In this document: piece after piece, positions 11,801 through 26,800 of the stretch
Numbering within the stretch: the first letter of the stretch is position 1
How the letters are laid out: each line of letters opens with the position of its first letter
Made by a program: the position numbers and the translations under genes
Assembly: GCA_013400975.1 (NCBI GenBank)
Contig: WBMZ01004771.1
Coordinates: 186,001 to 250,000 of the forward strand
Reading direction: 5' to 3'
From: Atrichornis clamosus
Taxonomy: Eukaryota; Chordata; Aves; Passeriformes; Menuridae
DNA: 64,000 nt
The notes under the pieces: generated by a model
Seen by the model: only the letters and a program-made list of their open reading frames with translations
Database searches by the model: none
What the model was told of the DNA's origin: nothing

Positions 11801-14800
11801 GCTTTCTTTAAAAAAAAAAAAAAAAGCAGAAGAAGCTGATTAAAAACTTTGCCCGTTTAGATAACAGTTAGATATTGAGTGTTTGCATATGCCAGATGAT
11901 ACCAACTAGGAATTATCTCTCTTAAACATATAAATTATAGCATCTACTTGGTTTGGCAAAAAAAGATCTTCCTGTCTTAGGCAATCAGATTAAATTATCT
12001 AAATCTGACAAAAACTGCATAGCAGCCCTTTGAGTTAATTTTAGTTGACTTGAATCAGAATCATAAGATTAGATTTTCAGCCTTTGTATTTACAATATTT
12101 TTTCCTGTGATTTGCTGAAGTTTTGAAAAGACAGTACTTTCAGATTAAAAATTAATCCTTCATTATAAAGTTAAAATAGAGCATTCTGACAATTTCAAAA
12201 CTCTCTTTCTGAACCTTGAAATTTCATTGAAGGTAGGATTTTTTATCTGTATTTGGTTAAAGTTTTTATATGAATACCATCGGTTTTAGGGCTCACATTT
12301 GTTTCCCTCAAAATTGTTCCCATCTTTTCGTGTCGAAAGTCAGGTCTAGAAGAATATGTGCATTTGAATCTCTCCTCAATATTCTGTTCATACTGTTATC
12401 TTACACATCGTACAGATGTTAAAAATTACTGCAATTAATATTCCTAGGGACTGCATGCACTTGATTTTTGCTGGTTTTCAGCATTCTGATCCTGTGTTGT
12501 TCATTGCTTCGAATGGAGGTTGCAGATGCTTATCACACTGAAAAAGATGTCTTACATGCAAAACTGCATGTACAAAAGAGAATTTATTTATATGGAGAAA
12601 GAAAAACAGAGGGGAAACTGTAGTAAAAATAAAAGTAAAAATCCCATCCTGTTTTCCAGAATTGCTGTTAGAGCTTGCCATTTGCTGTATCTGCCACCTA
12701 TATTGTCTTAGAATATAAAGATGTTTTTTATCTTCAATTTGTGAACTTCTTTTCAAACATACAAATACAAGACACCCAGTAGCAATTGCTTACAAAGGCT
12801 GTTCACAATTTTACTCACTGTGTGAGAAATAGTTGTGTAGTGTTATGTCAAGTATGTCCAAAATGAAGTGTCTAGTTAAATAAAAGAATTGATTATATTC
12901 TATAGGCATGTTATGGCAAGGAAAAGTGTTGTATGCATATCTTATTATGGTCTGTGGATTCTACACGTTGCAAAGAGAGTGTCTGAGCTGTTATTGCTTG
13001 GGTAAATGGAGTCGATCGGGCACTGAACTGCGGCTGAGGTGACCTGGGCTGTGTACCCAGTCCTTCAAAGCCTTGCTGCGTGGTGCCAGGCCACTCATTC
13101 TATTCCCCACTCTTCAGTTTTGTGATGGGAAATTAAGCATAACCTTCATAGGTTCTGCACAGCTGCTGACTGATAGCAATACTCGATTCCATAGAAATAA
13201 CAGGCTGCTTTATTTCCCATTTGTGAAGGACGCTTCAGCACTACCTGAGTTGTGAGAGAAAAGCAGCTCTGCAACCTGCACAGAAGCAGTGCTGGGCAAC
13301 TTACTTGTTGGGCAGCTGAGGTGGGGAGGGCACAAAGCTGACACGGGAGCAAACACAGACTTCCAGTCAAATGAGGAGGCAGTGGGTGCAGTCAATCCAC
13401 AGACTTCCAGTCAAATGAGGAGGCAGTGGGTGCAGTCAATCCAATACAAAGCCATGCGCAAAGTGCTGTCAGTTGAGCTTGAATCACATCTCTAATAGTG
13501 TTGAGAAAGTAACGCGAGCTGCATTTCATTATGTGCCTTGCTAATAATATCTCTTTTTCTTTCCCCTCCCCAGCCTGCTCCAGAGACAACTGGTGAGTTC
13601 TGCTTAGAGATCTATTTGTATGCACGGGAGGCAGTCAACAAAACCAGCTGCTCATAAACATCGCTAGGACAGACACAGATTTATAATTGCTGTTATTGTT
13701 ATTGCATTAATTTTCACACTTCATAAAGATAACAGCAAGGGCTAATGTCCTACCTCACTTGTCTTTTTATTTTTCAGAAATAGATGTAGATGGAGGAATT
13801 GATCAAGACATCTTCGACATCAATGAAGGTTTTCAAAATACAATTTATCTTTTAAATTTTTTTGGTAATTTTCTTTATATAGTCACAGATCAATACAATA
13901 ACCAAATGTCAATCTCCTCTTCCCTTTAGCTTTAGGACTAGACCTTTTTGAGGGAGACATCAAACTTGATGGGGTGAGTTCAAATATAAAATATAAAGCC
14001 AAAAATGTGTAATTGACTTAAAGGTAAAGTATCACTGGCATGGAAATAATAGATGCATCCTGCTCCTACTAACAATAAATGCTGTTTATGTAACAATAAA
14101 CTGAAGATGTTTGGGGATGAAATTCTACAAAATGTCATAGACAGTGAAGGAGTCAGGAGCATTTGCAGAAACATTATCCAGCATGAGATCTGTTCAGCCA
14201 TTAGATCAATATCGTTAGCTTCTTGTTTCCTTTTTTATATTTGAACTTTTAAGAGATTCAGCAGAACTGATCATCATCTGGGCAGATTTGTATTAAAAAA
14301 GTTCTTAATTTAGCTGTAAAATATTTATTCTTAACCAATTAAATTTACTGAGCAGTGCTGCAAAACCTGCATCATATAAGTAGATTGACTAAAATTGGTG
14401 AAAAATTTAGATCTGTAATACCACATTTTAAAGCATCTCACTGTGGCTGTTACAGGCCTGCGTGCAAAGAGATTTCAGTTTCCTGACAGGCATCTGTGAG
14501 AAAGCAAGGCTTTCTCAAGGACGCTGCAGGAAAACAATCTAAAAGTATTGTAAACTATGGTCTTGTTATGAGACCAAAGAAGAAAACATGAGGTAAGAGT
14601 TGCTAGGTCCAACCAATCCCTCCGGGGGGTGGCTGGTCAGTGAACCAATGACCTTGTGTTAGTCCAGCGTGCTAAGGTATATAAGCACCTTTGTAAATAT
14701 AATAAAGAGGTCGGTTTGCATCTACATAAGGCCGTCCGTGTCGTTGGTGTCCGGGCTCGCTAGCGACATCTCACCAGCATCCCTATCTGATCAACTGAAA

Positions 14801-17800
14801 AAAACCCCTACATTTACATCTCAAAAATACCTAATAGGAAACCCCCAACGTGTCTTGTACTCTGAAAGTACTCTGGAAATAGTGTTTTACTCTCCTTTTT
14901 GGGAGATATGCTTCAGCCCGAGCATGTCAGTGGAAGCAAGGACAGCACTTGCTGAAGGCACAGGAACAAACCCTTGCATTATGAAAAATTACAAAATTAT
15001 TAATCTCTGTACAGGACTTGAGATCTTAATGCTTCCTGTAGGAGCTGGAGTTCCTCAGGTAACTTCTATGGAGAAAATGCTGCAGAAGCTGGGGACATCA
15101 GTAGAAGGAAGTGAAGGGATTTCAAACCTAAACTTTAGATCTCTGAGTAATCTTTCAAGGTTTTTGAGCTCATCGTTTTCCTTTATGTTTTACTTGGACT
15201 TTTAGGTTTCCTTTAGCATTATTGTAGTCCCTGATGGTAAATCACTGTTTACTGAGGACTACATGTGTATTTTCTTTCTTGGATGCAGGAACGCAACTCC
15301 ATCATTGGTGACAACTATCGGTGGCCCCATGTTATCCCTTACGTTCTTGAGGACAGCCTGGGTACGGTATTAGCTCTTGACAATGTCTATATGTTGTGTA
15401 GATTGAAATATTAAATACAGGTTGATAAAACTCCTGTGGCATCTTTTCCTCTTTTAAGTCAGGAGCAGGCCATTTCCCACAGCAGGAATGGGGCTGAGTG
15501 CACACAAATGGGATTTAAAATCTTGGTATTGGTGCTTGCTCTCACCTTCTTTCTTGAATTATTCTTATCCTGCTATGGCCCAGCAGGTTGTTTTGGTTTT
15601 GAAATCTTGTGTCTGAGACATGAAGCTGTATTAAGCAGAAGTAAAAAGAGGGCACTGAAGATGTTTTTAAGGACAGGCAGTTTACCTGGCCATTTACATC
15701 ATCTACAGCACTTGAAGGCATTCCGACAGACAGTTTGCAATGGTACATTGCCGAGTCCCCTTATGTGGACTGGGGACACGCTATAGTTTGACTCCATTCC
15801 TTTGAATCTTTGGGTTGCAACTATGCAAGTTGCCTAGAGGAGATAACCCAGCATCATGTGAGAAATCAAGCCCTGCAGAAATTCTGTGAGAGATCTGTAG
15901 CCTGCATTATGCACTAGGTAATATATGAAGTCTTCATTTCCTATTTATTTAAAACTTGCTTATATAGATCTCAAAAAAGTAAATGAAAGAATATACAAAA
16001 TTAGACCCCTACACTATCATATTTTATATACTCACTGTGTTATTTTTTATACATAAATATCAAAGAAAAATTACACAGGAGCAAAACAGGAGGAAGATAC
16101 ACTGTTGCGAGACCCTAATTTATGTTTTTTAGGTCCCTACTTGGGTCTTATTCCATCAAAAAGCCTGCTTATTTTGATCAAAGATTGCTGAAGCAAGATC
16201 CACTGTTGGGACTGGCTCCATACGGATAATAGTACACTCTTGGCTCAGTATTGATAAGAACTCTGTTTGCTTTGCAGAAATGAATGCTAAGGGACTCATC
16301 CTCAAGGCGTTTGAACAGTATCGACTGAAAACCTGTATTGACTTCAAACCCTGGGGAGGGGAGAAGAATTACATATCTGTTTTCAAAGGAAGTGGGTAAG
16401 ATGAGCAATTCAAAGCAATTCAAAATCATTTTCATTCTGCTTACTTTCTGGCTATTTTCATGGCCGGTATTCACTCTAAAACTCATATATCTGATTATAA
16501 TTTTGCATTTTTGTTGTCTCCATCTTGCCATTTTTTTAGAAACTGACATTCTAGTAGTTTCCAAAACAGGTATTTCCTTAGTAGTAATGAACAATTTATA
16601 CTGGTATTTATTCTTGAATATAAGAGGAAATCAAGTCCTGTAAGAGGTAATTTTCTGGACATGGTAAAATATATCAGAAACAAGGCTATTATATTCTTGA
16701 CTAATCTTTGGATATATGGAGCATCACTTTCAAATGGTCATTCTTAGGGAAAAAATTATTTTGGGAGAAATATGATGGTTCTAACTGTGAGGCAATGAAT
16801 TTGTTTGAATGTAACAATGGAATTGCATTTGAACAATGTCACATCAGCATTCAGATATAAGAGCAATGTTTTTAAATGCTGTATAGCACTGAGATATTTT
16901 ACTGTTGTTTCACTTTATTTACCTCTTTTGATGAATAGTTATGCTATGTCACCTTAGATTTTGCAAAATAAAACTCCAGTAAAGAAGGCAAAATTGTCCC
17001 AATTTCTTCCCTTCTAAAGAGACAGTCTCTGTCAAAACAGTGAAACAAGAACAAATATATTCTCCAGTATATGCTGAACCATTTCTCTTTTGGAAAAGGA
17101 GAACAGGGATAGCTTGATAGCGTGGTGAGGAAATTTGCTTTCAGAAAATAATTTCCTGATATGAATATACATTCATAAATGGGAAAAGATTTTCTGATAG
17201 TAAAAATGTTTCTCTTTCCCTTTGGCTTGTTCTGAGATATTTGTAGCAGATAATTGTTTCAGAATTTGTTTAGTGTCTGGCTCTTTATATTTTCTGGTGT
17301 TCATGCTGTACACATGACATTGAAACTCAGTGCTAAAAGATATATAAGTGGAGACTCAGGGAGCAATGCATTTTCCTGTGCTAATGACTCCAGCTTTTTG
17401 AGCTAAATGGAAAACTCATGTAGCTGAATTTTGTAATCCTTCATCCCCTAAAGTATGCATTGAATTTGCTAATAATTGTACCTGAAAAAGAACCACAATA
17501 TTTAGCCTATGGTGAGTAGGAGGCCTCTGTGCAATGTTTCATTTATGTGTCTATTAAAAATAGATGAGTCACGGTGATGAAGAAGACGAATCATTCTAGT
17601 TGGATAACATAGCTTGCCCTCCCTGCCTGGTGTGTTGCTTGCCCTGGAATGTTTCTATCACCTCAGCTGACACATCCACAACAGAACTTTTTAAAAGATT
17701 GGAGCTAAATTGTGCAGTCTCCTGAAAACGGCCATCCAGTTTCAGTGAGTCAGATTGGGCTGTACAAAGAAATCAAGACTGACCTTGAATGAACTACCTT

Positions 17801-20800
17801 TCAATTCATGCCATTCCTCACTTCTGGTATAAAGAAACAAGGTGTAAGATGGGTAGAGCAACCCATTTCTTCTCTGCTGTTCTTAATGTTTTGGTGGTTT
17901 TTTAATCAGCAAGGACTCTTCTATCTGTGGATTAAAGACCTCAGTCCAGAGGGTACTGTGCAGACAGGCACACAAAGTTCCTGACAACATAAAGTTTTAC
18001 CACACCAAGAAAAGGCTGATAAATCATCTTTGCCTTTTCAATCTTGGCTTGCATCTATAAAACAGGGGAATGTAGGGGAACTTTGTGTCAAGAGGATTTG
18101 TAGAAGGCCATAAAGTCCTCATCTGGATTACTCTTTTGAATTCAAACAAAGTCAGCCACAGAAGAAGCCAGCTGTCATTTGTTGTGTTGACTGTCCTGTG
18201 TAAAAACACATTTGTGGTCTCTGGTGTGTTTACACAGTGTATCAAGACCCCAGACAAAGAGCCCTCTCCCTGTACACGTTCCTCATCTACCATTCGGCTC
18301 GGCTGCTACCTGTATTTTGTGAACTCCAGCCTGTGTGCTGAGAAAAATACATGAGGGATCTGGTTGTGAATTACAGAAATGCAGGAGCATCAGATGTGGC
18401 AAGTGCCTGAAAAGCTCACAGAACAGTCTGGAGACCTGCAATGGATGTGCGAGATCTCCTTACTCTTCTCATGAAGAGCAGGATTCATTCAGCAGCAAAA
18501 CCAACATGGTGTGCTAGAACCAAATGATTAGCATACCAGGGGGGATCAATGTCATCTCTAGTATTTTCACATGAAAAATTAGGTTTTCATGGAGCACTCC
18601 TAGGAGGCGACTTCAGCTCTTTGCCACTGTGGCACCCGGCAAAGGGAATCCATGCAAATGTGGATTGACACAGATCCGTGGTAACCAGCTTGGTGCTAGA
18701 AAGTCAAAGTGTCTGTCTGCTGATACTGGTGATCTGTAATACTATGGGAAGATAATTAGTAGCAGGTAATTAGTATTAAAATGTGCCTGAAATGAATGGC
18801 GTTATTGCTACTGATAGCATGAGTCTGTTTATAACCCAAAAAGAAGGATGGTGGGATTAGTCAGAGCACGTACTTCATTGTTCCTCTAGCCTCTGATAGC
18901 AATGCAGAAAACATTGAGTCAGAGGCAATACAGCTTTCACACACCTGGGGAAAGCTGGGACTTTCCTCCACTTTCTCCACTCCTGAAGATACTGCTGACC
19001 TGGGTTTCCAGGTGCCCATTGATCTGGAGTGCCCTGTCCCACTCACCTAAGCTTTATTCTCAGTGCAAGGTGACACAGACCATGTATTTACTCCCTCTGT
19101 GTTGTAGGCATTTGTCAGTCCAAATTTGAAAGCTGCATCCCCTGTAGTTTGGATGTTAGTTTTGCCAAGGTTCCTGGATGTGCCTGTAGCCTGCTGTGCA
19201 CTGTGCAGCAGCTGTGAAGCCAGAGGTGGCTTTGGTGTGAGGTGGACCCTGATCTGTGATGGATTTCTTAGACTTCTGCACAAGACAAGAAAAAGCTGCA
19301 TAATCAATATGAGGCCTTGTTCAAGGGAAGACCTTGAAATTATGGATGCTACATGTGCTCCTTACCAGGTCTCATGTTGTGATTTTAATGCGTAATCAAT
19401 AGGCAAGGCCTGTGTTGCTCTTTGGAAAATGGAATACTGGGGAATATGTTGCACTAATAAGTTACAGAGTTTGAAAGCACATGGTGTGCTTGTGTTTTTA
19501 AATTTCTGGGGTGATAGGACTGCAAATCCTATGGCATATTTTGTGCCCGATTAATTTTATGTACTTTATTGGGTAAGTATTTATTTATTTGCTGCATAAA
19601 ATATCAATTTAAATCTAGCTCTCTGTGCTTGCTAGTTTGTGGACATGGGGTGCCATTTTATTGGCCTGTGCAGATAACTCACTAAATTCTTTCATCCTTT
19701 AATAAAAACTTCCAGCACAGCTGCAGTTTTGCTCTTACTTGGGAGTGTCTGACAGCAGCAAGTGCTCTAGCACAGCACCTCACAGAGAGCCAGAAAGAAA
19801 AGAGCTTTGTGAAAAGCACTGTCAAATCCACCAGCCTGTCAGAAGGTAAACACACCATGCAGGAACACACCTGGCCTGGCAGCCACAGCCCTGTGCAAAA
19901 TAAAAGGCCAAAACAGTACAGAGAGAAGAAGGCAGAGGCGAGAATGTCCATGAACCCACTTCTCCATGTGATAGGGACAGGCTCAAAGGGTGCTCATGGT
20001 CATGTACTGTGGTCTAGCTGAAAATTGTTAATTTGCAGTAACTTAATTGCTCTAAATAATGTGTCCACAGTCTTTGATGTTCCAGAGTACCAATGGAATC
20101 CTCATCAGTTTTCTTTTGTCACAAATAGCTCAGCATTCTTCTGCCAAATGAAACCCGTTAAAAACAGTCTAGCCAGAGCTAGGGAACTGCTTTTTCATCA
20201 AAACAGAGTTAAATGTGAGAGGAAAGGATGTGATAAGGATCAGATCAATGGAAAAGTGCTCTCGGTAGCCAAATTAACACTCAAGTTAAAAATATACCTG
20301 TTGAACAGACTGGTTCTGGAGTTCACATGGCATAGGGATGGTGTGTGTCTCACAGAGCCCTCTCTCATTTTATGTCATTGCTAGCTGCTGGTCCTCTGTG
20401 GGAAACCTTCACATGGGCTTGCAGCAGCTCTCCATTGGACCCAACTGTGACAGGATTGGGACAATCCAGCATGAATTCCTGCATGCCCTGGGATTCTGGC
20501 ATGAACAGTCAAGATCTGACCGGGATGACTATGTGACCATCGTCTGGGACAGGATTCAGTCTGGTCAGTCACTCCTCTGCTTTTCCTTTCAGGCTCCGGT
20601 GTTAGAAAGTTTGCTGTGGAACATCCCTTCCAGACATCCTTTGGTGGTCACGCTATTTTCTCTCCTGAACTTACTATTCAAAGCCAGTAATCAATAAATT
20701 AAATATCAAAGGACATCTATTTGAGTCAGAAATCCTCATTTGTTGTTGCTGTGGTAATACCTTGTGCCACAGAAGTTTCCAAAGCCCTGATTAGAGATCT

Positions 20801-23800
20801 GAATCCTATTATGCTACATGTTGTACAGTAGAGCAGCAGCAGAAGATAATCTAGTTTGTTTAAATGAATTCTCTAAATGCACACTTACTCTGGAAGCCCC
20901 TAACAAAATTCAAATAACTGAAAAAAACAACCCCACTCTGTAAAACTGAATGTGACCAAAGCCAGTAGAAAATCTCCAGAAAAAACAGTGGTCCTTCTGC
21001 CTGTCTGCTACACCTGGTGTGGGCAGCAGAGCTGTGATAGCAGAGCATGCAGAGGGTGGGCAGGCAGGAGAGGTCCCTTTCATGGTCTGTGTCACACCAG
21101 CAGTCACTTTAGCAATGCAGCTTATGAATTATGTGTTGCCATATTTGGCACAAGCTGGCCCGGGGCTCCTCAGGACTTTGCTCTGTCTCTGCCTCTTTAG
21201 CTTGTCCTTGTCCTCTGTGAATTTCAGCCTGTTACAAAACAAATTTGTATACACAGACTTGATGCTTTCCTAACACAGGTACACACAGAAGACTGAAAAA
21301 GAAAAAGCAGATAATGATTAAATCTAATGCATTCTTGTTTAGTCGTGATCAATAGTCATATGCAATTATATATTACAGAAAATGACTTAGACTCTGTTGC
21401 TTGATTTTCGTTACATTTTGCTGACTCTTTAGTGACAAGCTGCACTACTGTTAGCCATTTGAAACTGCTGCAGTTTCTTACACTGACCAGAATATAGTTA
21501 CTGTATTTTGGCTAATTTAAATCCTTACTCTCCATTGTGTAGTGAGCAATGAGTTTTTGCTCATACTCCAGACAACATCTGTAAAGTTAAATTCTGGAAG
21601 CTTCTCTGATGATAACTCTAACTTGTTTATTTTTACCTATAATGAGTAGCTATTAAAAAACAGAGAATACAGATTAGAAACTGTTGCAAATTGCAGTAAT
21701 TTGAGTGCTGAAACACTATCTCCACTTTTGGGTATCACCAGTCCATCAAAGTTGACAAGTAGTTTCACAGGAAAAAAGTTTTCTGGTACCAAAACTTTGC
21801 TTCATCCGGTCGAAGTCATCAGTGGCTGAAAGGGGAAAATAAATATCCCTAGACCGGAAATAAAACTATTTTACAGAGGAAGAACAAGTAAAAGAGTACA
21901 AAAAAATATTTGGAGATCTGATAGATTCTCTGGCACTCTAAGTTTTTACACTGAAACTTGGTTATCTTGGGCAACAGACAATCTTTCCTTTTAATGTTTC
22001 CATTTAGGTAAAGAACACAATTTCAATAAATATGATGATAAGAAATCAGACTTCCTGAATGTTCCCTATGACTATAATTCTGTGATGCACTACAGCAAAA
22101 CTGCATTCAGGAATGGAACTGAACCCACCATTGTCACCAACATACCAGACTTCATGGATGTTATAGGACAGCGGATGGATTTCAGTGAGTATGACCTCCA
22201 GAAACTGAACCGGCTCTACAACTGCTGTAAGTTTCTTCACCTGTTTTATATTACATGCTTCTAACATTTGAAAGAAATTAAGGTGATCCATACATGCTGG
22301 ACTCATCCAGACATTAGTGAAAGACATGCTAACATATTTGGAGAAGTGAATTGTGTTCAAAACACCAGAAATAATGGTATGGCTAGATATAACAGCCCTC
22401 CTGCAGAAACACTGAGTAGCAGAGATGTCTGTGCAATTTTACCTGACCTTTAGTTAAAAACCAGCTTTGCTCAGCAACTGATTTTTGTACATCCCTTGGG
22501 TGGCTGTTTAAAATGTGTGCTTCTGCACAAAGCCTTTTGTTTTCCCCTGTATTATTCCACAGCTGTTGCTCAGGCACTGCACAAAAATGAGTATCTTTGC
22601 TGTGGCTGTCGTACCTACTCCCCTTTCATGGAACCTGTCAGAGTGGGTATTCATGCAAATAGGGTACAGATCCTGTTATGAATAAAATGCAAGCTTTTTA
22701 AATGTTCATGTTTAGTTTCAAACCTGGTCTCTTACAAAAGTGGTCAAAAGCATATTTTTGTTCAGGTGGGTTTATATTAGAAAGTTGAATTAAAGTAAGA
22801 GAGAAATATAGACATTTCTATTAACAAATTGGAATATAATTCTGTAATTGTTGCTGCATTAAATGTGCCCTAGCACTTGGATGAAAACTTTTACAGTATT
22901 CCAAGTAGTGAGTACTGGCTTATAATTATATTTTAAGCCTTGTTATACAGATACCTTAAACAATTATCAAGCTGTTTTGTTAAAACAGTGCATTTTTTTT
23001 AGCATACAATTCTGATGAAAATATTTCTATTGATGTGGGTCTAAACTGAACACATACTTAGGTGCAGCCTTAACTTCTAGCACTCTTGTGCACAGTCAGG
23101 CATTATAAAAGTGCTTGCAGCTAAGGATGTCTTTAACAGGGTTGGGGTCTTTCTTCCTCTCCATTAATCTTATATATTTTCCATCATTCTTGTGCGTTAC
23201 AGAAATACTTCATGACATTTAAACTTTCTTCTTAACCCACTGGTGCATTTCCCAAGTGAAAAAAGCCCCAGTCTTGTTGGAATCACTGACAAAACTGACA
23301 CCACCTTCAGTGCAATCAGGACCTGCCCTGCTCCCCAGTCCGTCTCTTTGCTTCATGTAATGTGTGTAGTGTACACAATGTTTGCAGAGACATGGGTTTT
23401 GTCAGATCACCCACCAGTTGCCTAAGTGGCCCCTGTTCCAGGGAGGATAGTGCTTCACAGGTCTCAGCCCTCACTCAGTAAAAGATTACTTCATTTGCTG
23501 AACTTGATTTAAGGAAAAGTTTAAGCTGAATTTCTGCCAGAGGCCTGTGTGGTTGCTAAATTGCATTAAAAATGTCAAATATGGTTCTTAAATTGAAGAA
23601 AACAACCCTCAGCATAAGAAATTCTGACTGATAGTTTAGGGAGTCTCCAATCTTTACTTCATTACTGTGTTTCAGGCCATATGATAACAGTAGATTTTAG
23701 TCTGCTTTCCCCTTGGAGCATACTGCTTAACAGAACTGACCATGAGCTTTCCCTCAGCCACTGGAAGTTAGGACTCAGCACTTATCTTCCGTGTATTTTC

Positions 23801-26800
23801 TTCCAAGTCCAGTCTTTCACTACACACCAAGACAGTATCTGGCTTTTGGTGCAGATGGAGTTCAAAACCTGCCTCACACATTGCCCCTTTCCCCTATTTC
23901 AGGAATGAATCTCAGAAACACATTGTAAGTTATTAAATCTCACCTTTCTCTCTTCCTGTCGTTCAGGTCAACACTCCATGCCAGCCAGCACTTTATAATT
24001 AAGGTCATTAGGCTACTTCCTACCTGTTTGACCAAATCAATTTCATGTTATGTTTTGTATTTCGTTTTCAAAGAGTTCTTTCATCTAATAATTCTCCATC
24101 TTTGCTTACCTCTTTTGTTCTCCAGCACTCAATACAACATTTGCTGTGAATGCCTTTTCTTAGTTTTTACAACATTGTACTGATACTGAATCTTAAAAAA
24201 TATCAGTCATACAACACTGCTGATAACCTCGCAGCCTCGACAGGGTTGTTAGCTTTCTATGAGGACAGCACAAAATATCTCAGCAATAAAACTGATTTGG
24301 CAGCAGTTCATACTTAAGTGCTTCCCAGAGAGCCACAACTTAAGTGAAGCATTTGGCATGTTATTGAGGCTGAGTTTCGTGATGCTGAAGGTCTTTTTGT
24401 TATGCAATGAAACCTTTAAACCTTTAAGCCACAATATTTTATATATACTTTGAAAAGCATTTTATTAAGTTAGTTGTTTTCAAATCATGGCTGGTACACA
24501 GCGCTCAGACATGGTACAATGGGAAACAAAAGTAAGCACAGGGTAAACCTGGTCTGTGCCTTCTCTCACCTATCCAGAGTTTGCTTTAGACAGAGAAAAC
24601 ATATCATATGGTGTTCTCCCTTTCATATTGAACTGCACGGGCTTCCTTCATTTAATTTTTTACTTGTTATATGAAAGACATGAAATTTGTATGACATGAA
24701 ATATCCACTCGTCCCAAACATACCTCTGCCAATTTTTTTTTTTTTTAATATATTCAGCATTTGGAAAATCAAAGTTTGTTCATTGCAGTGAAATAGCTTC
24801 TGCTCTTCCATCTTTCAAAATAAGCTCTCCAGCTGATACATTAGTCAGCTTTTATCAAAATCTGTGGCCATGTGTGGATTGGCCCAAAGAAAGCAGAGGA
24901 ATGAATGAAAAGTCTCAGGACCTTTTGACTATAAAATGAAGATGTGTGGATTGGGTTGGTATTAGTGTTCCTTTTAGAAATAAAAGATGTGATACCATAA
25001 TTAGCAGATGCCCTCCTGTGCTTGCTAAGTGCCCTGATGATATCTTATTAATGTCAGTGCTAATCACCACAGGTTTTGAGTTCCTGAACACTGTATGTAT
25101 GAATGCTGATCATATTTGAAGCCACTGATTATTTGGTGTTTGCATTTAGTCTTTCTCTGCTCATGACTTTGGACCTTCAGAATTAAAATGTATGTTATGT
25201 AATAGAGATTCACAACTTTTTTTTTTTTAATGTCACAGCCTCCTCCCTAAGTTTCATGGACACATGCAGTTTTGAACTTGAAAATATATGTGGCATGATT
25301 CAAAGTTCAGCTGATAGCAGTGACTGGCAGCGTTTGTCTCTGGTTCCTGCTGGGCCAAGTACTGATCACACTAATATGGGAGAATGCAAAGGTATGAGAA
25401 AAAAACCTCTTATCTTTCTGCGAAGTATTTTCTGCAGAGGTGTGTGAGTTCACTTCAAGCTTGGCCTTGTTATCTGTTTATTTTTTGACAAATTGCAGTT
25501 TATTTTTTAACTAAGCAACATAAATCACCATACTTAGGGACATCATGTGTCTGCTTATTTGAGAAGTTCGAATGTCCTTATCTCTTTTGATCTGCTTTTT
25601 AGTCTTAGTGTCACATCCTGACAGGAGAGTTATGTAAAGTGTTGACCTGTGGTGCAGGCACACCAGATAAACTGCTGCTTTACTGAATAATTGCTCAGTA
25701 AGTCCTTGGAAAGAAGTAGGATTTCGAAATGATGGGTATTGTCAGGGCTGCAATGAAAAATTAATGGACAATCTAGGTAGTTGTATCTGAACCTGTCAGA
25801 AAGCTCCAAGAGTTCAGGAGCTTCAACCAGTCCTCCAGAGAGTCAACTGTGAGTTATGGGCACTGGGCAAAGAGTAGAAATGCATGGTTTTGAGTACAAT
25901 TTGCTAGAGATAATGAAATGAGGATGCAAGTTGCAAGGAGAATAGTTCTGCCTTTGGAGAATTTGAACCGGTAACAGTTCTCAGTCAGAGATTTGTACAG
26001 GACTTGACCATGTCGTCTAGAGTTACTGCAATACAGAAAGAAAGAAAACCAGTACACCAGGAAGATTTTGTTTTCCCTCCCCTCCACTGTTCATTTCTCA
26101 TTGACTTTTGGCAGATTCTGGCTACTTCATGCATTTCGACACCAGTGCTGGAGAAGAAGGGAGCACAGCTGTCCTGGAGAGCCGAATTCTGTATCCCAAA
26201 AGGGGCTTTCAGTGCTTACAATTCTATTTATATAACAGTGGTCACGAGAGCGACCGGCTGAAAGTCTGGGTCAGGGAGTACACGGCAGCCAGTCCGAATG
26301 GTACTTTGAGATTCATCGAAGAGATAAAAGGTATGGATTAAAATTGCATTTTGTTTTAGTATATACCCAATATTTTTCAAAAATATTTGAGGAAAATATC
26401 GTAGCAAAGTCACTCATTTCCTAGTGTTGTTCTTTGGCTTCTTCTCTATTTATGTAATTGATTTGTTGCTGGTGAAATTGTACCTGATGAATCCTCAGTC
26501 AGCTCTTTTCCTGTAATATAATAAATTACCACAAATTTCAAACTCTTGTATTATCAAGATGGTTTTCTCAACAAAATGGCTAAAATTCCATGAGCAATCA
26601 TTTTAACTGTTCTAGAATTGCTGGTATCAATAGCAACTGATGAAATTGGAGTATTAGAGTAAATTACAATTAATAAGAAAGTAATAATAAAGAAATGGAA
26701 AGCATTGGTACACTGGAATACCTAATACACAAGCTTAAATAAGATAAATAAAATTTAAATTATTTTTTGAAGAAGGTTTGAAATTACATAACTGAAATAT

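Noticed and set aside
12908..13043. Alternative meprin first exon starting [18 protein letters not shown]
   Set aside because: It looks somewhat like a leader but its donor gives the wrong phase for exon 2; the exon at 8,795-8,857 fits phase, length and composition.
14669..15205. 178-codon plus-strand open frame
   Set aside because: It starts inside the solo LTR and runs into intron; it has no similarity to any protein I know and no splice or start support.
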